A stretch of 64,000 nt of DNA from Acidobacteriota bacterium (GTDB taxonomy: Bacteria; Acidobacteriota; Vicinamibacteria; Vicinamibacterales; SCN-69-37), in the NCBI GenBank assembly GCA_947467605.1, contig CANIII010000004.1:62001-126000 (forward strand), in the 5' to 3' direction. Made by a program: the position numbers and the translations under genes. The first letter of the stretch is position 1, and the number at the start of each line of letters is the position of its first letter. The notes beneath the pieces were generated by a model. It had not been told where the DNA came from, did not search any database, and saw only the letters and a program-made list of their open reading frames with translations. This document shows, in pieces, positions 23,938 through 30,438 of this stretch.

Positions 23938-25053
23938 CTACGCACCTTTTCGCGCTTTCATCAAGCTGCGTAAATATAGCTGCTCGCGGCGCACAACGCG
24001 ATTTTTGCCCTGGCGCTTGGCGTCATACAGCGCCTCGTCTGCACGTTGCACCACGCTGCGTGCGGTGTCGCCGGCCGAGAACTCCGCCAGGCCGACCGAC
24101 AGCGTAAAGGGAATGATCTCGCCGGCTTCCGAGTACGGCCGGCTCGCGATCATGCTGTCGAGTGCGCCGCAAATGCGGGTTTCGGCATGGAACAGCGTCA
24201 TGTCCTTGATCAGCACCGCAAACTCGTCGCCGCCGTGACGCGAGACCACGTCCTCGTTGCGAAACGCCGACCGAAGACACGTCGCGACGATGTTCAGCAC
24301 CTCATCGCCCATGAGGTGGCCGTGCGTGTCGTTGACGGACTTGAAGTTGTCCACGTCAATCAGCGCCAGCGCGAAGTGCGAGCCGAGCTTGGTCGACAGC
24401 TCTTTCAATGTGCGGTCGAAGACCGCGCGGTTGGCGAGGCCCGTCAACGGATCTGATGTCGCCTGCTGCTCGCTGACCGCCAGCTGCACTTCGAGCTCAC
24501 TGATGCGCGTGGAGAATCCCGACAACGTCGCGGTCCAGGATTTCTGACGGTCTTCGGTCAAGCGCTTGATTTCGCCCACCTCGCGCGTGAGCAGAATCTT
24601 GATCTGCGTCAGGCTTTCGAGTTTGAGCATCGCATCGAAGCGCTCCGCAGATGCCACCAAGCTCGTATCGAAGGCGGTCGTGTCACCGACAAGGGTCGCC
24701 ATCGCTTCGCGGACCAACTCGACCAGCTCGACCATTTGCCGGCGACGCGCGGATTCCGTTGCATCGTGCCGGGCGAGGAATTGGCGGCAGGCTTCCATGC
24801 CGGTGATGCAGAGTTCGGCGAGGCTCGCCGGTGAGCCGGCGTTGGAGAGCGCCACACGGCAATCCTGAATCATGCCGATCGGACCATCGGCATCGCCGCA
24901 CGCGGCCACACAGTCGGCGATGAGCGAGAACGCCTGATCGAGCACGGGCCGCAGTGCGTCAGCCTGCTGTGCCGGCGCATCGTCACGGCGCGGCATCTCG
25001 CGCAGGTTCAGTTCAATAGCCTCGCGGCCCCCAAGCCCTGATTGTGTCGCCAT
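23938..25053 (-). CDS. Diguanylate cyclase (GGDEF) with Cys-containing helical N-domain
   Basis: A 371-residue soluble protein. The N-terminal 190 residues are helical, with FSLIADCVAACGDADGP and GMEACRQFLARHD, then a coiled coil. The C-terminal GGDEF domain has DPLTGLANRAVFDR, DVDNFKSVNDTHGHLMGDEVL, and the intact GGDEF signature at residues 274-278. The product-inhibition I-site RxxD is present at 265-268 (RNED). It should make cyclic di-GMP from GTP. The N-terminal domain is shared with the neighbouring cyclase, so both probably sense related signals. Confidence 0.88.
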   Translation of the reverse strand: MATQSGLGGREAIELNLREMPRRDDAPAQQADALRPVLDQAFSLIADCVAACGDADGPIGMIQDCRVALSNAGSPASLAELCITGMEACRQFLARHDATESARRRQMVELVELVREAMATLVGDTTAFDTSLVASAERFDAMLKLESLTQIKILLTREVGEIKRLTEDRQKSWTATLSGFSTRISELEVQLAVSEQQATSDPLTGLANRAVFDRTLKELSTKLGSHFALALIDVDNFKSVNDTHGHLMGDEVLNIVATCLRSAFRNEDVVSRHGGDEFAVLIKDMTLFHAETRICGALDSMIASRPYSEAGEIIPFTLSVGLAEFSAGDTARSVVQRADEALYDAKRQGKNRVVRREQLYLRSLMKARKGA

Positions 25054-25114
25054 AGATGCAGATCCTCTCGGCAGTTAATCGGCCGGGAAGCTGTGGTCTT
25101 GAGCCGCCGTGGCT

Positions 25115-26206
25115 TCAGAGACGGAGTCGGCCGTGCATGGACGGCCGCGTGAATTGGGGTACGTTGGCGCGTGACACGATGCGATTGCGGCCGGTGCGCT
25201 TGGCTTCGACCAGGGCCTCTTCCGCGCGTTTGGCGACCGATTGCACGGTGTCGCCGGCCGACAACTCCGCGATGCCCCCCGAGATCGTGAACTGCACCGC
25301 GCGTCCGTCGTCAGCCGTGATGCGGCCCATGGTGACCGTGGAGATGGCGTTGTGCACTCGTGATTCGCACTGGCGGAGCGTGCAGTCGCGCATAAGGACG
25401 GCAAACTCGTCGCCGCGATATCGGGCGATCAAATCGGTTTCCCGGACCGCCGTCTTCAGCACCTGGGCGATCGCGAGCAGCGCGCGGTCGCCGGCCAGAT
25501 GGCCGTGGTTGTCATTGACCCGTTTCAAACCGTCTACGTCGATCAATGCCAGCGAAAACTGCGCGCCCGGCATGTCGGCCAGGCCCTGCACTGTTCGATC
25601 GAAGGCCCCGCGGTTGATGAGGCCCGTGAGCGCATCCATGGTGGCTTCGCGCTCGTTGCGGATGATGCCGGATTCGAGTTGCACGATCTGCTCCTTGTAA
25701 CCGGCGATCGTGTTGTTGAACTCTTCCTCGTGAGCGGCAGCGGCGCGTCTCAACTCGGCCACTTCGGCGGCGAGCCCAGCTTTCACTTCGGCGAGGGTCG
25801 TCATCTTCAATACCGCATCGAATCGGCTCGCGATGCTCGAGAGGTCGGCGCCCGCAAGACTGGGATTGCCGGAAATGTCCGCCATCGCGGATTGCGCGAG
25901 GCCCATGAGGTCGGCGAAATACTGTTGGCGTTCCGTTTCACCGGCGGTGGAGTTGGCCAGAAATTCCCGGCAGGTGTCGAGGCACGTGAGGCACACGGCC
26001 TCAACTTCGGCCGGCGCGGCGCCGACGGCGAGAGTCGTCTGGCATTCCTGCACCTCGGCCATCACGATGTCGGCATCGCCGCAGGCGGAGACACAATCCG
26101 CGATCAGCCCAAAGGACCGGTCGAGCAGCGCGCGCACGACGGCTGAGGGGTCATCTCGCAACCCCAGCTCGATCGGTCGGCTTCCGGCTTTGGTATGCCC
26201 GTTCAC
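25115..26206 (-). CDS. GGDEF-domain protein with RGDEF signature
   Basis: A 363-residue paralogue of the cyclase immediately downstream: same N-terminal helical domain (FGLIADCVSACGDADIV, LDTCREFLANS), same coiled coil, and a GGDEF domain with DALTGLINRGAFDR and DVDGLKRVNDNHGHLAGDRAL. The signature is RGDEF (264-268) instead of GGDEF, while the I-site RETD (255-258) is intact. Activity is therefore uncertain; it may be weak, or the domain may act mainly as a c-di-GMP receptor. The GTG at 26206 is preceded by GGAGG, which settles the start. Confidence 0.82.
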   Translation of the reverse strand: MNGHTKAGSRPIELGLRDDPSAVVRALLDRSFGLIADCVSACGDADIVMAEVQECQTTLAVGAAPAEVEAVCLTCLDTCREFLANSTAGETERQQYFADLMGLAQSAMADISGNPSLAGADLSSIASRFDAVLKMTTLAEVKAGLAAEVAELRRAAAAHEEEFNNTIAGYKEQIVQLESGIIRNEREATMDALTGLINRGAFDRTVQGLADMPGAQFSLALIDVDGLKRVNDNHGHLAGDRALLAIAQVLKTAVRETDLIARYRGDEFAVLMRDCTLRQCESRVHNAISTVTMGRITADDGRAVQFTISGGIAELSAGDTVQSVAKRAEEALVEAKRTGRNRIVSRANVPQFTRPSMHGRLRL

Positions 26207-26273
26207 AGGTCCTCCGAATGGAAAATCGGAACAATCGGTCGGAACTTGAATCAGGGTCGCGAGATAAGATGCC

Positions 26274-26288
26274 GGGGCGGTCCGCCCC
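26274..26288. promoter_or_regulatory. Palindrome upstream of radical SAM gene
   Basis: GGGGCGG-T-CCGCCCC is a perfect 7-1-7 palindrome ending 5 bases before the -10 box of the radical SAM gene, covering the -10/-35 spacer. It is a candidate operator in the divergent region. Confidence 0.4.
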
Positions 26289-26293
26289 ATCCT

Positions 26294-26299
26294 TATATA
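26294..26299 (+). promoter_or_regulatory. -10 element of radical SAM gene (leaderless)
   Basis: TATATA lies 6 bases before the ATG at 26306; no ribosome-binding site is present in the gap. Confidence 0.6.
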
Positions 26300-26305
26300 C
26301 AGGCA

Positions 26306-28255
26306 ATGAACATCCTCCTTGTGAACCCGCCGTTGACCCAGCCGACCGGACCCTATCCGGCGATTGGCTACCTCGGCGGGTTCCTGCGCACGATCGATCG
26401 CTCGGCAACCCTGGCCGACGCCAGCTTGACGGTGTTGCTTCGCCTGTTGAGCGCGGACGGTGTTCGAGACGTGGTGGCTGAGATCGCGTCGGTGGGCGCC
26501 AGTACGGACCCCCTCGTTCAGCGATTCCTTGCGGACGCCGAGCAGTATGCGGCCACGGTCAATACCGCCGTGGCGTGTGTGCAGGGACGCGACCACGGCG
26601 CCGCCGTACGCGCGATGCGGCCCGGCTTCTTTCCTGCACCGCTGGAACGCCAGGGGGCCTGGGCCACACAGGCGTACTACAACCTGCAAAGTGTTGAGGT
26701 GCAGCTCGGAGGTCTCACGACGACGCAGCGTGAGCGTCTGCTCGCATCGACGACGCCGCTCCGAGTCGCCTTCGGCACTTCATCGGAGATCGACGAAGCG
26801 CGCTATCGGTCCAGCGTCGTCCTGTCGGATCTGGCGACCGTGGTGCGACTGACGATCGATCCGGAGTTCGAACTCGAAACCTACGCGGAACGATTGAGCG
26901 ACGACTGCGCGTCGTTCGACGCGTTGCGCGATCGGCTGGAAGGAGCGACGGGCCTGTTAGATCGGTACATTGATGACACGGCGGGTGCACTAGTCGGTGC
27001 GCATCGGCCCGGCGTTGTCGGCTTCTCAGTGCCGTTCCCCGGCAGCGTGTATGGCGCGCTGCGGATGGCACGCCGCATGAAGACGATCGATGCGTCGATC
27101 CGTGTCGTGTTCGGCGGTGGCTGGATCAACACGCAGTTGCGCGAGCTCAGCGACCCACGACTGTTCGACTACGTCGACTTCGTGACGCTCGACGACGGCG
27201 AGCGTCCCTTGCAGTGCGTGCTGGAGTTGATCGAGGGCCACCGTGCGCCAGAGCAGCTGTGTCGCACGTTTGTACGGCGCGACGGCCGGGTGGTGTACGT
27301 GCATGACCCGCGCGAACGCGATGTGCCGTGGTCGAAGACCGGCACGCCGACGTCCGTCGGGCTCCCGCTCGATCGCTATCTCGCATTGCGCCCCACGGTG
27401 CAGGCGTTCCAGTCGCTGTGGGGGTCGCGATGGAACAAGCTGACCCTGGCACACGGGTGCTACTGGAACAAATGCTCGTTCTGCGACACCGGTCTCGACT
27501 ACATCAATCGGTATGAACAGGTGCCCGTCGGTGTGTTGATCGATCGCATCAAGCGCATGATCGACGAGACGGGCGAGACCGGGTTTCACTTCGTGGACGA
27601 GGCGATGCCGCCCGCGCTGATGCGCGCCCTGGCCGAGCGGCTGATCGCGGAGCGCGTGTCGATCGCGTGGTGGGGCAACGCGCGGTTTGATCGCGCGCTC
27701 GAAGACATGGGGCCGGTGCTGGCCGCGTCCGGTTGTGTGGCCATCACGGGCGGACTCGAAACGGCGTCCGAGCGCACGCTGGCGCTCATGGAGAAGGGCG
27801 TGCCGCTCGCGCAGGGGGCGCGCGTGTGTCACGGCCTCGCGCACGCGGGCATCTTCGTACACGCGTATCTGATCTACGGATTCCCAACCGAAACGGCGCA
27901 AGAGACGGTCGATGCGCTCGAGTTCGTGCGCCAGTTATTTGCCGCCGGCGCGTTGCACTCGGCGATGTGGCACTACTTCGGCCTCACGGCGTACAGCCCG
28001 ATGGCGCGAGACCCGCAAAAATACGGCATCACGCTCGCGCCAAGGGTGACGCATCCGTTCAGCAACTACCTGTTGGATTTTGATGAGCCGGGCCGCATTG
28101 ACCACGCGTCGTTTGGTGAGGGGCTGCGGCGTGCGGTCACGCAGTTTCGATTGGGGATCGGTCTCGACCGCCCGGCACAAACATGGTTTGCGGGCATCTC
28201 GATCGAGATGCCCGCCACCACGTTGCGGCCGGATTTCGTGACGTCCATCATTTGA
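26306..28255 (+). CDS. Radical SAM protein with cobalamin-binding-like N-terminal domain, CX4CX2C
   Basis: A 649-residue protein. It opens with MNILLVNPPLTQPTGPYPAIGYLGG, the usual start of B12-binding radical SAM proteins; the second half of that Rossmann domain appears only after about residue 230 (GVVGFSVPFPGSVYGALRMARRM, RVVFGGGWINTQLRELSDPRLFDYVDFVTLDDGERPL), so a helical insert of about 200 residues splits it. The cluster cysteines are 385, 390 and 393 (HGCYWNKCSFCD), CX4CX2C instead of CX3CX2C. The radical SAM barrel continues (FHFVDEAMPP, AITGGLETASERTLALMEKGV, HAYLIYGFPTET). Substrate unknown. Its last 8 bases overlap the convergent pirin gene. Confidence 0.85.
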   Translation: MNILLVNPPLTQPTGPYPAIGYLGGFLRTIDRSATLADASLTVLLRLLSADGVRDVVAEIASVGASTDPLVQRFLADAEQYAATVNTAVACVQGRDHGAAVRAMRPGFFPAPLERQGAWATQAYYNLQSVEVQLGGLTTTQRERLLASTTPLRVAFGTSSEIDEARYRSSVVLSDLATVVRLTIDPEFELETYAERLSDDCASFDALRDRLEGATGLLDRYIDDTAGALVGAHRPGVVGFSVPFPGSVYGALRMARRMKTIDASIRVVFGGGWINTQLRELSDPRLFDYVDFVTLDDGERPLQCVLELIEGHRAPEQLCRTFVRRDGRVVYVHDPRERDVPWSKTGTPTSVGLPLDRYLALRPTVQAFQSLWGSRWNKLTLAHGCYWNKCSFCDTGLDYINRYEQVPVGVLIDRIKRMIDETGETGFHFVDEAMPPALMRALAERLIAERVSIAWWGNARFDRALEDMGPVLAASGCVAITGGLETASERTLALMEKGVPLAQGARVCHGLAHAGIFVHAYLIYGFPTETAQETVDALEFVRQLFAAGALHSAMWHYFGLTAYSPMARDPQKYGITLAPRVTHPFSNYLLDFDEPGRIDHASFGEGLRRAVTQFRLGIGLDRPAQTWFAGISIEMPATTLRPDFVTSII

Positions 28256-29150
28256 TGAACGTGCCCTGGCGAAGCTCGTTCATGGCCACTTGAAGTTCGG
28301 CCTGTGTATTCATCACGATCGGTCCGTACCACGCCACCGGTTCTTCGATGGGCTTGCCCGACACGAGCAGGAAGCGAATGCCTTCCTCGCCGGCCTGCAC
28401 GACGACTTCGTCGCCTCGGTCAACCAGCACCAGCGACCGATTGCCGGTGGTCGTCAGGACCGGAGTCTCGTCGAGTTCGCCGGTCATATCCGTGAGCACC
28501 GCGCGCGGCGCCGATGCGTCACGGAAGGACCCAGATCCGGCGAAGACATAGGCGAACGCATGTCGTTCCATTGAGACAGGCAGGACTTTGCGTTTGCCCG
28601 GCGGAACCGAGATGTCGAGGTACGTCGGATCGGCCGCGATGCCATCGACCGGGCCGCGCGCGCCCCAGAATTCACCGCACACCACGCGCACCTTCGTGCC
28701 GTCGTCATCGGTGATTTCGGCGATATCTTTGGCTTTCACGTCCTGATAGCGCGGCGATGTCATCTTCAGTGACCTCGGCAGGTTGGCCCAGAGCTGAAAG
28801 CCATGCATGCGGCCGTCGGCATCGCCGGTCGGCATTTCCTGATGCAGGATGCCGCTGCCCGCGGTCATCCACTGCACGTCGCCGGCATTCATGGCGCCGC
28901 GATTGCCGAGGCTGTCGCCGTGTTCGACGGTGCCGGCGAGCACGTACGTGATGGTCTCGATGCCGCGGTGTGGATGCCACGGAAACCCGGCGAGATAGTC
29001 GGCGGGGCGTTCGTTGCGGAAGTCATCGAACAGGAGAAACGGATCGAATTCGCTCGTCTTGCCGAATCCGAATCCACGATGGAGGTGCACGCCGGCGCCT
29101 TCCAGGGTCGGCGTCGCCTGAGAGATTTGTTTCACCGCACGAATGGACAT
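28248..29150 (-). CDS. Pirin family protein
   Basis: A 300-residue bicupin. The N-terminal cupin has the metal-binding set of pirins, FPWHPHRGIETITYVLAGTVEHGDSLGN and GSGILHQEMP, with the His residues and Glu in place. The second cupin is recognisable (VLPVSMERHAFAYVFAGSGSF, FLLVSGKPIEEPVAWYGPIVMNT). Pirins bind iron; some have quercetinase activity and others modulate transcription or metabolism. The ATG at 29150 is chosen because the pirin fold begins there and TATACT lies 10 bases upstream. It is divergent from the glycerate kinase gene and shares overlapping promoter elements with it. Confidence 0.92.
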   Translation of the reverse strand: MSIRAVKQISQATPTLEGAGVHLHRGFGFGKTSEFDPFLLFDDFRNERPADYLAGFPWHPHRGIETITYVLAGTVEHGDSLGNRGAMNAGDVQWMTAGSGILHQEMPTGDADGRMHGFQLWANLPRSLKMTSPRYQDVKAKDIAEITDDDGTKVRVVCGEFWGARGPVDGIAADPTYLDISVPPGKRKVLPVSMERHAFAYVFAGSGSFRDASAPRAVLTDMTGELDETPVLTTTGNRSLVLVDRGDEVVVQAGEEGIRFLLVSGKPIEEPVAWYGPIVMNTQAELQVAMNELRQGTFIK

Positions 29151-29160
29151 GGGAACCTCA

Positions 29161-29168
29161 AGTATAGT
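29161..29168. promoter_or_regulatory. Overlapping divergent -10 elements (pirin / glycerate kinase)
   Basis: The octamer AGTATAGT reads TATAGT (29163-29168) 9 bases before the plus-strand ATG at 29178, and TATACT (29166-29161) 10 bases before the minus-strand ATG at 29150. Both starts would be nearly leaderless from a single symmetric core. Confidence 0.6.
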
Positions 29169-29177
29169 GCGCAGGTC

Positions 29178-29951
29178 ATGAGTCCTCTCTACGCCGAAGT
29201 CCTCGCCTTTTGCCGCGCGCAACTCGCGCGACAGTCCGCTCGTCCTCTGGTGATCGGTATTCAGGGCCCACAGGGTGCCGGCAAGAGCACGTTGACACGC
29301 GCGTTGCTCAACGCGCTGCCCGAGCACGGTCTGACCGGCACGACGGTTTCAGTGGATGACTTCTATATGACGCGCGCTGGGCAGCTTGAGGTTGCCGCCG
29401 CGCATCCGGGCAACCCGTACCTCGAGCATCGTGGCTATCCCGGAACGCACGATGTAGCACTCGGCGAGGCGACGCTCGAGACGCTGAAGGCTGGCGTCGG
29501 CAATGTGATCGTGCCGGTCTACGACAAATCGGCGCACGTCGGCCGCGGAGACCGCGCGCCGGTGGAGCAGTGGCGACACGTGTCGATGCCGATCAACATC
29601 GTGTTTGTGGAAGGGTGGATGTTCGGCTTCACACCGGTGTCGGAGTCGTCACTCGCCGATCCGTTTCTGATCGAACCGAATCGCGCACTTGCGGAGTACG
29701 ATCGCTGGTATCACCACATCGACGCGTGGATCGTGCTGCGCGCGCTTGACCCCAACTACGTGCTGACCTGGCGCGTGGAAGCCGAGGAGCGGATGAAAGC
29801 CAGCGGCAAACCCGGCCTGAGCCGCGCCGACATCGAAGACTACATCCGTCGATTCATTCCCGCCTACCAGACGTGGGGCGGGGCGCCGGCGACGGTGCCG
29901 CCCGACAGGCAAATGGAGATCATGGTCACTCTCGGCCGAGAGATGGCGTAG
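29178..29951 (+). CDS. Glycerate kinase-like P-loop kinase
   Basis: A 257-residue P-loop kinase resembling D-glycerate 3-kinase (plant GLYK/yeast YGR205W type): GIQGPQGAGKSTLTRALL with Walker A, TVSVDDFYMT, HPGNPYLEHRGYPGTHDVALGEATLETL, PVYDKSAHVGRGDRAP, FVEGWMFGF, and the C-terminal RFIPAYQTWGGA. These enzymes phosphorylate D-glycerate to 3-phosphoglycerate with ATP in the cytoplasm. The ATG at 29178 is supported by the kinase fold start and the -10 box 9 bases upstream. It is followed by tandem palindromic repeats. Confidence 0.85.
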   Translation: MSPLYAEVLAFCRAQLARQSARPLVIGIQGPQGAGKSTLTRALLNALPEHGLTGTTVSVDDFYMTRAGQLEVAAAHPGNPYLEHRGYPGTHDVALGEATLETLKAGVGNVIVPVYDKSAHVGRGDRAPVEQWRHVSMPINIVFVEGWMFGFTPVSESSLADPFLIEPNRALAEYDRWYHHIDAWIVLRALDPNYVLTWRVEAEERMKASGKPGLSRADIEDYIRRFIPAYQTWGGAPATVPPDRQMEIMVTLGREMA

Positions 29952-29957
29952 TCGCAG

Positions 29958-30005
29958 GCGGCGGGCTGGAGCCCGCCGCGAGTCCGCCGGGCTGAAGCCC
30001 GGCGG
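29958..30005. repeat. Tandem 22-base palindromic repeats
   Basis: Two perfect 10-2-10 hairpins, 29958-29979 (stem GCGGCGGGCT, loop GG) and 29984-30005 (stem CCGCCGGGCT, loop GA), separated by 4 bases, fill most of the 71-base gap between convergent genes. They belong to the same palindrome family as the copies at 1199 and 1660 and may also terminate transcription. Confidence 0.7.
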
Positions 30006-30022
30006 CTATGTCTTTCGCGTTC

Positions 30023-30409
30023 CTACGGCTTGTACGCGATGCAGTCGATCTCGACTCTGAGTCCCTTGCCCGGAAGTCCTGCGGCCTGAATCGTCGTGCG
30101 CGCCGGGCGATGTTCGCCGAACATGCGCGAGTAGACGGCGTTCATCTCGGCGAATTCGTTGATGTCGATGAGGAACACGCCGCAGCGGAGCACGTGCTGG
30201 AGGTCGCTCCCGGCGGCCTGCAGGATCGCCTGCACGTTCTTCAAACACTGTTCGGTCTGTGCGGTCGCATCGGGGCCCGCGAGTTGGCCGGTGGCCGGAT
30301 CGGTCGCGCCCTGTCCCGACACGAAGATCAGGCGCTCGAAGCCCATGCCGGGTGAGTAGGGCCCCGCAGGCTTGGGAAGATTGGCGGCGTGCACTGGCGT
30401 GTGGCTCAT
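30023..30409 (-). CDS. RidA family enamine/imine deaminase
   Basis: A 128-residue cytoplasmic protein of the RidA/YjgF/UK114 family: LPKPAGPYSPGMGFERLIFVSGQGATDPATGQL, TEQCLKNVQAILQAAGSDLQHVLRCGVFLIDINEFAEMNAVYSRMFG, and HRPARTTIQAAGLPGKGLRVEIDCIAYKP. The arginine of PARTT corresponds to the catalytic Arg of active RidA proteins. The family hydrolyses reactive 2-aminoacrylate and related imines. TACAAT lies 8 bases upstream of the ATG, overlapping the divergent promoter of the next gene. Confidence 0.93.
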   Translation of the reverse strand: MSHTPVHAANLPKPAGPYSPGMGFERLIFVSGQGATDPATGQLAGPDATAQTEQCLKNVQAILQAAGSDLQHVLRCGVFLIDINEFAEMNAVYSRMFGEHRPARTTIQAAGLPGKGLRVEIDCIAYKP

Positions 30410-30417
30410 GGCGCGCG

Positions 30418-30429
30418 ATTGTATAAGAT
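30418..30429. promoter_or_regulatory. Overlapping divergent -10 elements (RidA / membrane protein)
   Basis: On the minus strand TACAAT (30423-30418) lies 8 bases before the RidA ATG. On the plus strand TATAAG (30422-30427) or TAAGAT (30424-30429) lies 11 or 9 bases before the ATG at 30439. The two promoters share bases, as at 29161-29168. Confidence 0.55.
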
Positions 30430-30438
30430 CGCTGCTCT

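Noticed and set aside
23938-28255. A biosynthetic gene cluster built around the radical SAM gene
   Set aside because: The radical SAM gene has no precursor peptide, transporter or tailoring enzymes next to it; neighbours are cyclases, pirin and glycerate kinase in different orientations.
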